Below are positions 1 through 8,208 of a DNA stretch of 64,000 bases, piece after piece. The DNA is from Salipiger sp. H15 (lineage in GTDB: Bacteria > Pseudomonadota > Alphaproteobacteria > Rhodobacterales > Rhodobacteraceae), in contig NZ_CP123385.1 in NCBI RefSeq assembly GCF_040409955.1, positions 1,409,501 to 1,473,500 of the forward strand, read 5' to 3'. A program made the translations under genes and the position numbers. The notes beneath the pieces were generated by a model. That model had not been told where the DNA came from and did no database searches. It saw nothing but the letters and a program-made list of their open reading frames with translations. Position 1 is the stretch's first letter; each line of letters begins with the position of its first letter.

Positions 1-297
1 GATCTGCCGCGGCTCGTCGACTGCCTGACGCTCTGGCTGACCAACCTGATGCTGGGCGGCAAGGACTGGCGCGCCGAGGTGCAGGCGCTGGTGAAAGAGA
101 TCGCCCGCCAGCACGCGCCGGTGGTCTTCGTCAGCAACGAGGTCGGCGCGGGAATCGTCCCCGAGACTCGCCTCGGCCGCGAGTTCCGCGACGCCGCGGG
201 ATGGATGAACCAGGCGGTTGCCGCCGCCTGCGACGAGGTCTGGCTGGCGGTGGCAGGCTATCCAGTGAAGGTGAAACCCAATGAGCATTCTTTCTGA
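1..297 (+). CDS. cobU: Adenosylcobinamide kinase/guanylyltransferase, 3' fragment
   Basis: This is the C-terminal part (98 codons) of the bifunctional enzyme that phosphorylates adenosylcobinamide and transfers GMP to it in the late cobalamin pathway. The frame is open from the first base, so the gene begins outside the window. The opening DCLTLWLTN stretch and the later VSNEVGAGIVPE stretch are typical of the CobU/CobP family, and the end (AVAGYPVKVK) matches its usual C-terminus. The stop overlaps the start of cobT by 17 bases, so the two are translationally coupled. The P-loop at the N-terminus cannot be seen here. Confidence 0.87.
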   Translation, partial: DLPRLVDCLTLWLTNLMLGGKDWRAEVQALVKEIARQHAPVVFVSNEVGAGIVPETRLGREFRDAAGWMNQAVAAACDEVWLAVAGYPVKVKPNEHSF

Positions 298-1297
298 CAT
301 CCCCTCGCTCGCGGCCGTTGCTGCGCTGGTGGAGACGCTGCCCGTGGCGGATGCCGACGCGGCGCGGGCGGCGACGCAGCGCCAGATGGCCCTCACCAAG
401 CCGCCGGGCGCGCTCGGCCGGCTCGAGGACCTGGCGATCTTCATGGCCGGCTGGCAGCGCACCGAGCGCCCGCGGATCAGCCGCGCGCAGGCGCTGGTCT
501 TCGCCGGCAACCACGGCGTCTGCGCGCAGGGGGTGAACCCCTTCCCGCAGGAGGTGACGGCGCAGATGGTCGCCAATTTCGAGGCGGGCGGCGCGGCGAT
601 CAACCAGCTCTGCCGCGCGACCGGGGCTGAGCTGTCGGTGGTGGCGCTCGACCTCGACCACCCCACGGCCGACATCACCGAGGCCCCGGCGATGACCGAG
701 GCCGAGACGCTCGCCGAGATGCGCCGCGGGGCCGCGGCGGTCTCGCCCGAGGCGCAGGTGGTGATCCTCGGCGAGATGGGCATCGGCAATTCGACCATCG
801 CCGCGGCGCTGGCCTGCGCGGGGTTCGGCGGCCCGGCCGAGGGCTGGGTCGGGCGCGGCACCGGCTCGGACGCAGACGGTCTGGCGCGTAAGGTCGAGGC
901 CGTGCGCCGCGCCTGCGCGCGCCATGCCGGGGCGCAGGGGCTTGGCCTGCTGGCGGCGCTTGGCGGGCGCGAGCAGGCGGCGATCTGCGGCGCGGTGCTC
1001 GAGGCGCGGGCGCGGCGCATCCCGGTGATCCTCGACGGGTTCATCTGCACCGCAGCGACCGTGCCGCTCTTTGCCGCCGATCCGCGCCTGCTCGACCATT
1101 GCCTCGTCGGCCACGTCAGCCGAGAGCCGGGCCATGCGCGGCTGCTCGAGGCCATGGGCAAGACGCCGGTGCTGGCGCTCGACATGGCGCTCGGCGAGGG
1201 GTCGGGCGCGGCGCTTGCGCTTGGCGTGCTGCGCGCGGCACTCGACTGCCACAACGGCATGGCGACCTTTGCCGAGGCCGGGGTCGCGGGGGGATGA
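281..1297 (+). CDS. cobT: Nicotinate-nucleotide-dimethylbenzimidazole phosphoribosyltransferase
   Basis: A 338-residue protein of normal CobT length. It makes alpha-ribazole phosphate from dimethylbenzimidazole and nicotinate mononucleotide for the lower ligand of cobalamin. Family signatures are visible: FAGNHGVCAQGV near residue 75, GEMGIGNST near 163, the GHVSREPGH stretch near 270, and LGEGSGAAL near 303, which carries the conserved catalytic glutamate. The gene sits between cobU and cobS, with a 17-base overlap upstream and an ATGA overlap downstream. No riboswitch is visible because the operon start lies outside the window. Confidence 0.96.
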   Translation: MSILSDIPSLAAVAALVETLPVADADAARAATQRQMALTKPPGALGRLEDLAIFMAGWQRTERPRISRAQALVFAGNHGVCAQGVNPFPQEVTAQMVANFEAGGAAINQLCRATGAELSVVALDLDHPTADITEAPAMTEAETLAEMRRGAAAVSPEAQVVILGEMGIGNSTIAAALACAGFGGPAEGWVGRGTGSDADGLARKVEAVRRACARHAGAQGLGLLAALGGREQAAICGAVLEARARRIPVILDGFICTAATVPLFAADPRLLDHCLVGHVSREPGHARLLEAMGKTPVLALDMALGEGSGAALALGVLRAALDCHNGMATFAEAGVAGG

Positions 1298-2049
1298 GCG
1301 CGCCGCGCGCCCGCCTGCGCGAGCTGCAGGTGGCGGTGATGCTGCTGACCCGGCTGCCCGCCGGGCGGATCGAGGGCGAGGCCCCCGCGCTGCGCGCCGC
1401 CCGCTGGGCCTTTCCGCTGGTCGGGGTGCTGGTCGGCGTGACCGGCTGGGCGGCTTTCGCCGCGGCGCAAGTGGCAGGTGCCTCGGCGCTGCTGGCGGCG
1501 CTGCTCGCACTCGCCGCGCATGTGCTGGTCACCGGGGCGCTGCACGTCGACGGGCTGGCGGATTTCGCCGACGGCATGGGCGGCGGGCGGGACCGGGCGC
1601 ACTGCCTCGAGATCATGCGCGACAGCCGCACCGGCAGCTACGGGGTGATGGCGCTGATCCTCGCGAGCGGGCTCTGGGTGGCGGCGCTGGCGCAGCTGGG
1701 CGGGGAGGCCGGGCCGGCGCTCTTCGCTGCTGTCGGGGCGCTGAGCCGGGTGGCCATGGTCGCGCTGCAGGAGGCGCTTCCCGCGGCCCGCTCCGACGGC
1801 ATGGGCCGCCTCGCCGCAGGGCGCAGCCGCGGCGGGTGGCTGGGTGCGCTTGGGGCGCTCTGTCTGGCCGTGGTCCTCACCGGAGCGGTCGGGCTGGCGG
1901 TGGCCGGGGCATGTGCTCTCACGGCGCTCGCCGTCGGAGCGATCGCGCGGCGCAGGCTGGGCGGCTTGACGGGGGACGTGCTGGGGGCGGCGCAGCTGCT
2001 CTCCGAGGTCGTGTCCTGGACGGTCCTCGCGATGCTGCTCGCCGTCTGA
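1294..2049 (+). CDS. cobS: Adenosylcobinamide-GDP ribazoletransferase (cobalamin synthase)
   Basis: A 251-residue integral membrane protein that joins adenosylcobinamide-GDP to alpha-ribazole (phosphate), the last assembly step of cobalamin. The start at 1294 is chosen because ATGA overlaps the cobT stop and the N-terminus then begins directly with the family's MLLTRLPAG stretch. The cytoplasmic motif HVDGLADFADGMGGG, followed by RDSRTGSYGV, is the CobS signature holding the acidic metal-binding residues. Several Ala/Leu/Val-rich segments are membrane spans. It ends the cobU-cobT-cobS run and converges on the DeoR gene only 9 bases away. Confidence 0.93.
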   Translation: MSAPRARLRELQVAVMLLTRLPAGRIEGEAPALRAARWAFPLVGVLVGVTGWAAFAAAQVAGASALLAALLALAAHVLVTGALHVDGLADFADGMGGGRDRAHCLEIMRDSRTGSYGVMALILASGLWVAALAQLGGEAGPALFAAVGALSRVAMVALQEALPAARSDGMGRLAAGRSRGGWLGALGALCLAVVLTGAVGLAVAGACALTALAVGAIARRRLGGLTGDVLGAAQLLSEVVSWTVLAMLLAV

Positions 2050-2058
2050 GCGCAGACC

Positions 2059-2844
2059 TCAGGCCGGCGCGCCTTGCGGCGCGGGGGCGAGCCGCGACGG
2101 CGGGCTCAGCCCGTCCTCGGTGGCAACGAGGTCGAACTGCGACAGCGGACCGAAGCTGGCGGGCTTCACCTGTCCGAACTTCGAGCGGTCGACGACCAGC
2201 ACGCTCTGCTGGGCGCGGGCCATGGCCGCGCGCTTCAGCGCCGCCTCGCGGAAGGTGGTGCAGGTTGCGCCGAGCCGCGCGTCGACCCCCGCCGCCGACA
2301 GGAAGGCCCAGTTGATCGCGTAGAGGTCGAGCGTGATGTCCTCGCCCGCCGGGTAGAACGAGGCGGTGGGCGCGTGGTAGACGCCGCCCAGCATGACCAG
2401 CTTGATGTTCGGCTTGCGCACCGCCATGTCGGCAATGTTCAGGGCGTAACATATTACTGTCAGTTCCATGTCATTCGGCACCATGGCCACAAGGTGGGGC
2501 AAGGTGGTGCCGCAATCGACGAAGAGCGTGTCCTTGGGCTGCAGCAGCGGGATGCAGGCGGCGCAGGCGGCGCGCTTGGCGGCCTCGTTCATCTCGGCGG
2601 CCTGCGCCAGCTCGTAGGGCGCGCGGCGCAGGGAGTCCTGCGACAGGACGATGTGACCCCCAAGAAACTGGAAGGTTTCGGGAGACTCCCGCATGTCGCG
2701 CCGGATCGTCATCTCGGACACGTCCAGCAATTCCGCGGCATCGCGGATGTGCAGGGATCCGCTTTTCAACACAGCATCTTGCAGCTGCTGAAGGCGGGCT
2801 TCCTTCTTGCTGGAGGGCTTTCCGCGGGGGTCGTCGCTGGTCAC
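2059..2844 (-). CDS. DeoR-family transcriptional regulator
   Basis: A 261-residue DeoR/GlpR-type repressor. An N-terminal winged helix-turn-helix (IRDAAELLDVSEMTIRRDM, about residues 34-52) is followed by the DeoRC sensor domain with the characteristic DTLFVDCGTTL motif near residue 108; this domain usually binds a phosphorylated sugar. The start is GTG, preceded by a GAGGAG ribosome site about ten bases upstream. It is divergent from deoC across a 134-base AT-rich gap. I infer that it represses the deoC-ALDH-kinase-ABC operon and responds to a (deoxy)pentose phosphate. The effector cannot be read from the sequence. Confidence 0.88.
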   Translation of the reverse strand: MTSDDPRGKPSSKKEARLQQLQDAVLKSGSLHIRDAAELLDVSEMTIRRDMRESPETFQFLGGHIVLSQDSLRRAPYELAQAAEMNEAAKRAACAACIPLLQPKDTLFVDCGTTLPHLVAMVPNDMELTVICYALNIADMAVRKPNIKLVMLGGVYHAPTASFYPAGEDITLDLYAINWAFLSAAGVDARLGATCTTFREAALKRAAMARAQQSVLVVDRSKFGQVKPASFGPLSQFDLVATEDGLSPPSRLAPAPQGAPA

Positions 2845-2978
2845 GTGTGGGAACTCCTCGATGACGAATGTTTACAAAATAACAAAAAGAGTTGCAATCG
2901 AAACATCGGGGAGTCATTACTGCGGCACCGCAGGGGCACCGCCGCGCCCGCGGAGACTTTCAGGATGAGGGCGTTTTC
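2845..2978. promoter_or_regulatory. Divergent deoR/deoC control region
   Basis: The only gap in this part of the window, and clearly richer in A and T than its surroundings (2866-2906). It contains an inverted repeat ATGTTT (2868-2873) / AAACAT (2901-2906) flanking an A-rich centre. This is a plausible operator for the adjacent DeoR-type repressor, whose family binds such repeats. An SD-like AGGATGAGG lies just before the deoC ATG at 2979. Operator assignment is inference from position and symmetry. Confidence 0.5.
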
Positions 2979-3980
2979 ATGGGCGACACAGCCGCGCCGA
3001 TCGACATGACGGGGCACAAGGCCGCCGCGTCTCACGAGCGCAACCCCGGCATGCCGCTGGATCTCTCCGCGATCAACGCGGTGCAGGTGAATAGCTCCGC
3101 CTCCGAGCGCCGCGCCGCCGCGCTGCCCGGCCGCCGCGCGGTCAAGGGCGACGCGCAGAGCGCCTGGCTGCTGAAGGCGGTGACCTGCATCGACCTGACC
3201 ACACTGAACGGCGACGACACCGAGGGCCGCGTGCGCCGGCTTTGCGCCAAGGCCGCGCAGCCGGTGCGCCGCGACCTGCTCGAGGCGCTGGGGATGGGCG
3301 ACCGGCGCATCACCACCGGCGCGGTCTGCGTCTATCACCGTTTCGTCGCCGCCGCCGTGGATGCCCTGCAGGGCACCGGGATTCCCGTCGCCGCCGTCTC
3401 GACCGGCTTTCCCGCCGGCCTCTCGCCGCATGCGACCAAGCTCGCGGAGATCGAGGCCTCGGTGAAGGACGGCGCTGAGGAGATCGACATCGTCATCACC
3501 CGCGAGCACGTGCTGACCGGCAACTGGCAGGCGCTTTACGACGAAATGCGCGACTACCGCGCCGCCTGCGGCGAGGCGCATGTGAAGGCGATCCTCGCGA
3601 CCGGCGACCTGAAGACCCTGCGCAACGTCGCCAAGGCCAGCTACGTGTGCATGATGGCGGGGGCGGATTTCATCAAGACCTCGACCGGCAAGGAAGGCGT
3701 CAACGCCACGCTGCCCGTGTCGCTGACCATGGTCCGGGCGATCCGCCACTACCGCGAGATGACCGGCATCAAGATCGGCTACAAGCCCGCCGGCGGCGTG
3801 TCGAAGGCCAAGGACGTGCTGACCTACTTCGCCCTGATGAAGGAAGAGCTGGGCCACGACTGGCTGCAGCCCGATCTCTTCCGCATCGGCGCCTCGTCGC
3901 TGCTCGGCGACATCGAGCGGCAACTCGAACACCGCGTGACCGGCGCCTACAGCGCCGCGCACCGCCACCCGATCGGATAA
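2979..3980 (+). CDS. deoC: Deoxyribose-phosphate aldolase
   Basis: A 333-residue class I aldolase that cleaves 2-deoxyribose 5-phosphate into glyceraldehyde 3-phosphate and acetaldehyde. The Schiff-base lysine motif FIKTSTGK (about residue 230) and the second active-site lysine in HVKAILATGDL (about residue 207) are present. It is longer than the 259-residue E. coli enzyme because of an N-terminal extension of about 70 residues, as in many alpha-proteobacterial and animal-like DeoC proteins. I chose ATG 2979 over an in-frame ATG at 2892 because it has a ribosome site and the upstream stretch is not protein-like. It is the first gene of the operon, five bases before the aldehyde dehydrogenase. 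Confidence 0.95.
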   Translation: MGDTAAPIDMTGHKAAASHERNPGMPLDLSAINAVQVNSSASERRAAALPGRRAVKGDAQSAWLLKAVTCIDLTTLNGDDTEGRVRRLCAKAAQPVRRDLLEALGMGDRRITTGAVCVYHRFVAAAVDALQGTGIPVAAVSTGFPAGLSPHATKLAEIEASVKDGAEEIDIVITREHVLTGNWQALYDEMRDYRAACGEAHVKAILATGDLKTLRNVAKASYVCMMAGADFIKTSTGKEGVNATLPVSLTMVRAIRHYREMTGIKIGYKPAGGVSKAKDVLTYFALMKEELGHDWLQPDLFRIGASSLLGDIERQLEHRVTGAYSAAHRHPIG

Positions 3981-3985
3981 GGCAG

Positions 3986-6349
3986 ATGACCGTAGCGAGC
4001 TATTTCGACAGCATGGATTACGCACCGAGCCTTGAGGACGACAAGAGCGCCCGCCAGTGGCTGGAGGCGCATGAGGGCCGGTTCGGCCATTTCATCGACG
4101 GGAGCTTCACCGCGCCCGCCGAGGGGTTCGAGACCCTCGAGCCCGCCACCGGCAAACGCCTCGCGCAGGTCTCGCAGGGCGGGGCGGCCGACATCGACGC
4201 GGCGGTGCGCGCGGCGCGCAAGGCGCAGAAGGGCTGGGCGGCGCTGCCCGGCCACGAGCGCGCGCTGAAACTCTACGCGCTGGCGCGGATCATCCAGCGC
4301 CACGCGCGGATCCTGTCGGTGGTCGAGGCGCTCGACAACGGCAAGCCGATCCGCGAGACCCGCGACATCGACATCCCGCTGGCGGCGCGCCACTTCTACC
4401 ACCACGCGGGCTGGGCGCAGCTGCAGGAAAGCCAGTTCCCCGGCTACGACCCGGTGGGCGTCATCGGCCAGGTGATCCCGTGGAACTTCCCCTTCCTGAT
4501 GCTGGCCTGGAAGGTCGCGCCGGCGCTGGCGCTCGGCAACACCGTGGTGCTGAAGCCCGCCGAGCAGACGCCGCTGACCGCGCTGCTCTTCGCCGAGCTG
4601 GCGCAGGCTGCAGGCCTGCCCGAGGGCGTGCTCAACATCGTCACCGGCGACGGTGCCACCGGCGCGCTGCTCGCGGCGCATGACGGCGTCGACAAGGTGG
4701 CCTTCACCGGCTCGACCGAGGTTGGCCGCAGGATTCGCGAGGCCACGGCGGGCTCGGGCAAGTCGCTGACGCTGGAGCTGGGCGGCAAGTCGCCCTTCAT
4801 CGTCTGCGCCGATGCCGATCTCGACGCGGCGGTCGAGGGCGTGGTCGATGCGATCTGGTTCAACCAGGGTCAGGTCTGCTGCGCGGGCTCGCGCCTGCTG
4901 GTGCAGGAAGGCGTGGCGCAGGACTTCCACGCCCGCCTTGCGGCGCGGATGCAGACGCTGCGCATCGGCGCCTCGCTCGACAAGACCATCGACATGGGGG
5001 CGGTGATCGACACCGGCGCGCGCGACCGGATCGCCGGGATCGTGGACCGCGCCGTCGCCGCCGGGGCCGAGCTGGTGCAGGCCGGCATGGAGGCGCCCAA
5101 TGCGGGCAGCTTCTACCCGCCGACGCTGCTCTGCAACGTGCCCGCCACCTGCGAGGCGGCGACCGACGAGATCTTCGGCCCGGTCGCCGTGTCGATGACC
5201 TTCCGCACGCCCGACGAGGCGGTGCAGCTTGCCAACCACACGCGCTACGGCCTTGCCGCCAGCATCTGGAGCGAGAACGTCAACCTTGCGCTCGACCTCG
5301 CCGCGAAGGTGCAGGCCGGTGTCGTCTGGGTGAACTGCACCAACGTGCTCGACGCGGGTGTCGGCTTCGGCGGCGTCAAGGAAAGCGGCTTCGGCCGCGA
5401 GGGCGGCCGCGAGGGGTGCTTCGACTATCTCAAGCCCGCGGCTTTCGCCAAGGCGCCCGAGCGCAAGGCCGTGGCCCCCGCGAAAGCCAAGGGCTTCGCG
5501 CTCGACCCGGTGGACCGCACCGCCAAGTTCTTCATCGGCGGCAAGCAGGCGCGGCCCGACGGCGGCCATGCCGCCCCGGTGATCGGCGCCAAGGGCGAGG
5601 TGCTGGGCGAGGTCGGCATCGGCAACCGCAAGGACATCCGCAACGCCGTCGAGGCGGCGCGGGGCGCGGCCAGCTGGGGCTCCAAGACCCAGCACAACCG
5701 CGCGCAGATCCTCTACTACATGGGCGAGAACCTCTCGGCCCGCGCCGGGGAATTCGCCGATCGCATCCAGGCGATGACCGGGGTCAAGGCCGACAGGGCC
5801 CGGGCCGAGGTCGCGGCCTCGGTGGCGCGCTTCTTCAGCTACGGCGCCTGGGCCGACAAGGTCGAGGGTACGGTGCACATGCCGCCGATGCGCGGGCTGG
5901 CGCTGGCCGTGCCCGAGTCGATCGGCGTCGCCGGGGTGATCTGCCCGACCGAGGCGCCGCTTCTCGGCTTCGTCTCGACCGTCGCGCCGCTCATCGCCAC
6001 CGGCAACCGCGTGGTGGCCGTCGCCTCCGAGGCGCATCCGCTTTCGGCGACCGATTTCTACCAGGTGGTGGAAACCTCGGACCTGCCGGGCGGTGTGCTC
6101 AACATCGTCACCGGCCCGGCCGAGGCGCTGGGGGCGGAACTGGCAAAGCACAATGACGTGGACACGGTCTGGGCCTTCGGCTCGGCCGCGCTGTCGGAAA
6201 CGGTCGAGCGGCTCTCGACCGGCAACCTCAAGCGCGTCTTCACCGACTACGGCCGCGCCTGGGATTGGGCATCGCCCGCCGCCGAGGGAGAGCTGTTCCT
6301 GCGTCAGGCCACCCAGCTCAAGAACATCTGGGTGCCTTACGGAGAATAG
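3986..6349 (+). CDS. ALDH16-type two-domain aldehyde dehydrogenase
   Basis: A 787-residue NAD(P)-dependent aldehyde dehydrogenase. Residues 1 to about 490 form a complete ALDH domain with IPWNFP, FTGSTEVG, the general-base Glu264 in LELGGKSP, and the catalytic Cys298 in FNQGQVCCAG. Residues from about 510 to 787 form a second ALDH-like domain (MTGVKADRARAE, PTEAPLLGF, NIVTGPAEALG) with no cysteine nucleophile. One active plus one inactive domain at this length is the ALDH16 arrangement, for which a Loktanella (Rhodobacteraceae) enzyme has been studied structurally. Its position directly after deoC suggests that it oxidises the acetaldehyde released by DeoC to acetate. Substrate is inference from context. 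Confidence 0.92.
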   Translation: MTVASYFDSMDYAPSLEDDKSARQWLEAHEGRFGHFIDGSFTAPAEGFETLEPATGKRLAQVSQGGAADIDAAVRAARKAQKGWAALPGHERALKLYALARIIQRHARILSVVEALDNGKPIRETRDIDIPLAARHFYHHAGWAQLQESQFPGYDPVGVIGQVIPWNFPFLMLAWKVAPALALGNTVVLKPAEQTPLTALLFAELAQAAGLPEGVLNIVTGDGATGALLAAHDGVDKVAFTGSTEVGRRIREATAGSGKSLTLELGGKSPFIVCADADLDAAVEGVVDAIWFNQGQVCCAGSRLLVQEGVAQDFHARLAARMQTLRIGASLDKTIDMGAVIDTGARDRIAGIVDRAVAAGAELVQAGMEAPNAGSFYPPTLLCNVPATCEAATDEIFGPVAVSMTFRTPDEAVQLANHTRYGLAASIWSENVNLALDLAAKVQAGVVWVNCTNVLDAGVGFGGVKESGFGREGGREGCFDYLKPAAFAKAPERKAVAPAKAKGFALDPVDRTAKFFIGGKQARPDGGHAAPVIGAKGEVLGEVGIGNRKDIRNAVEAARGAASWGSKTQHNRAQILYYMGENLSARAGEFADRIQAMTGVKADRARAEVAASVARFFSYGAWADKVEGTVHMPPMRGLALAVPESIGVAGVICPTEAPLLGFVSTVAPLIATGNRVVAVASEAHPLSATDFYQVVETSDLPGGVLNIVTGPAEALGAELAKHNDVDTVWAFGSAALSETVERLSTGNLKRVFTDYGRAWDWASPAAEGELFLRQATQLKNIWVPYGE

Positions 6350-6361
6350 ATAACAAGACGT

Positions 6362-6379
6362 GGCCCTTGGGAGGGGGCC
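6362..6379 (+). other. Intercistronic stem-loop before the kinase gene
   Basis: GGCCC (6362-6366) pairs with GGGCC (6375-6379) around a purine-rich loop, between the aldehyde dehydrogenase and the kinase. A near copy of the same element lies before the solute-binding-protein gene at 9245-9262. Probably an RNA-processing or stability element inside the operon. Confidence 0.4.
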
Positions 6380-6397
6380 GCGCGGGAGGAGGACAGA

Positions 6398-7336
6398 ATG
6401 GGACAAGGCAAGGGGATCGCGATCCTCGGTATCTACGTGGCCGATACCGCCTACCTGGCGGGCCGCATGCCGAGGATCGGCGAGACGCTCCAGGGCACGG
6501 GCTTTTCGCTCGGGCCGGGGGGCAAGGGCTCGAACCAGGCCGTCGCCGCCGGGCGCGCGGGGGCCGAGGTCTGCTTCATCTCGAAGATCGGGGATGACCC
6601 GTTCGGCAAGATGGCGCTGGAGATCTACGCGCAATCGGGCGTGACGCCGAAGGTCGAGGTCATGTCCGACATGCCCTCGGGCGCGGCCTTCATCTTCGTC
6701 AACGACGAGACCGGCGAGAACGCGATCATCGTCTATCCCGGCGCGGCGGGAACCATCTCGGCCTCTGACGTCGAGGCGCAGCGCGAGGTGATCGAAGGCG
6801 CGGCGGTCTTCGTCACCCAGCTCGAGCAGCCCGCCGAGGCGGCGCTGGCGGCGCTGAGGATGGCGCGCGCGGCAGGGGTGACCACGGTGTTCAACCCGGC
6901 GCCCGCCAACCCCTTCGACCCCGAGTGCTTCGGCCTCAGCGACTATTTCGTGCCGAACGAGAGCGAGGCGGCGGCGATCGTCGGCTTCGACATCGTGAGC
7001 GACGAGGACGCGCGCCGCGCCGGCGAGGACTTCCTGTCGCGCGGCGTCAGGACCGCGCTCATCACGCTCGGCGAGCGCGGCGTCTACATCCATTCGCCCG
7101 AGATCAGCAGACGCATCCCCGCTGTCACCAATGCGCCGGTGATCGACACGGCGGGGGCGGGCGACGCCTTCATCGGCGGCTTCGCGGCGGCGCTGGCCGA
7201 GGGCTGCGGCGTCGAGGAGGCGGTGCGCTTCGGTTGCGCCACCGCCGGCATCGCGGTCACCCGCCGCGGCACCGCCCCGGCCATGCCCGACCGCGCCGAG
7301 ATCGACGCGCTCCTGCGGCAGGGAGCCGCCGCATGA
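6398..7336 (+). CDS. Ribokinase-family sugar kinase (possible deoxyribokinase)
   Basis: A 312-residue PfkB-family kinase of ribokinase type. The N-terminal substrate motif GGKGSNQAVAAGRAGA (about residues 42-57) and the C-terminal ATP/catalytic motif DTAGAGDAFIGGFAAAL (about residues 248-264, with the catalytic Asp in GAGD) are intact. Homology alone would give RbsK. With DeoC in the same operon and no ribose-specific gene nearby, phosphorylation of 2-deoxyribose (DeoK activity) is at least as likely. A GGGAGGAGG ribosome site precedes the ATG. The stop overlaps the next gene by ATGA. Confidence 0.88.
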   Translation: MGQGKGIAILGIYVADTAYLAGRMPRIGETLQGTGFSLGPGGKGSNQAVAAGRAGAEVCFISKIGDDPFGKMALEIYAQSGVTPKVEVMSDMPSGAAFIFVNDETGENAIIVYPGAAGTISASDVEAQREVIEGAAVFVTQLEQPAEAALAALRMARAAGVTTVFNPAPANPFDPECFGLSDYFVPNESEAAAIVGFDIVSDEDARRAGEDFLSRGVRTALITLGERGVYIHSPEISRRIPAVTNAPVIDTAGAGDAFIGGFAAALAEGCGVEEAVRFGCATAGIAVTRRGTAPAMPDRAEIDALLRQGAAA

Positions 7337-8208
7337 CGCGCGACGATCCGGTCAAGCACCTGTTCCTCTGGCCGGCGTTCCTGGTGGTGCTGGCCATCGC
7401 GATCTTCCCGCTGATCTTCTCTCTGGCCAACAGCTTCATGTCGCTGCGGCTGGTGCCGCCGATGCCCGCGCGCTTCGTCGGGCTCGACAACTACACCGAA
7501 CTGCTGGGCAATCCGCGCTTCTGGCACACGGTGAAGACCACGGCGATCATCGCCTTCACCTCGGTCGCGTTGCAGTTCGTCATCGGCTTCGGCATCGCGT
7601 TGGCGCTCGCCAAGCGGGTGAAGGGGGTCGAGTTCTTCCGCGTGACGTTCCTCATGCCCATGCTCGTCGCCCCGGTCGCCGTGGCGCTGGTGGCACGGCA
7701 GATCCTCAACCCGACCATGGGCCCGCTCAACCAGCTTGCCAGCTTCCTCGGCTTTCCGAACCTGCCCTATCTCACCGATGCGCACTGGGCGCTGGGATCG
7801 CTTATCGCGGTCGAGATCTGGCAATGGACGCCCTTCGTCATCCTGCTGCTGCTCGCCGGCCTGCAGGGGCTGCCCGATGACGTCTACGAGGCGGCGGAGC
7901 TCGAGAACGCCTCGCCCTGGCAGCAGTTCTGGGGGATCACCTTCCCGATGATGCTGCCGATCTCGGCGGCGGTGATCTTCATCCGCATCGTCGAGAGCTT
8001 CAAGATCATCGACACGGTCTTCGTGATGACCGGCGGCGGCCCGGGCGTCGCGACCGAGACGTTGACGCTCTTCGCCTACCAGGAGGGGTTCAAGAAGTTC
8101 AACCTCGGCTACACCTCGGCGCTGAGCTTCCTCTTCCTTGCGGTGGTGCTGATCCTCAGCCTCGTCTACCTCGCCCTGCTGAAGCCCTACCTGGAGAAGT
8201 ACAGATGA
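7333..8208 (+). CDS. Sugar ABC transporter permease, MalF/UgpA type
   Basis: A 291-residue inner-membrane permease with six predicted spans, the first at residues 9-31. The cytoplasmic EAA loop for contact with the ATPase is visible (DDVYEAAELENAS, about residue 182). It belongs to the carbohydrate uptake CUT1 class. The ATG overlaps the kinase stop, and its own stop overlaps the second permease, so the three are co-translated. Within the operon it would import the sugar used by the kinase and DeoC. Confidence 0.92.
   Translation: MTRDDPVKHLFLWPAFLVVLAIAIFPLIFSLANSFMSLRLVPPMPARFVGLDNYTELLGNPRFWHTVKTTAIIAFTSVALQFVIGFGIALALAKRVKGVEFFRVTFLMPMLVAPVAVALVARQILNPTMGPLNQLASFLGFPNLPYLTDAHWALGSLIAVEIWQWTPFVILLLLAGLQGLPDDVYEAAELENASPWQQFWGITFPMMLPISAAVIFIRIVESFKIIDTVFVMTGGGPGVATETLTLFAYQEGFKKFNLGYTSALSFLFLAVVLILSLVYLALLKPYLEKYR

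Noticed and set aside
1..300. Cobalamin riboswitch for the cob operon
   Set aside because: The window starts inside cobU, so the operon leader is not available, and no riboswitch-like conserved box is seen within the visible part.
3947..7093. A 1048-codon open frame on the - strand opposite the aldehyde dehydrogenase and kinase
   Set aside because: It has no recognisable motif, and the + strand encodes clear ALDH and ribokinase signatures.
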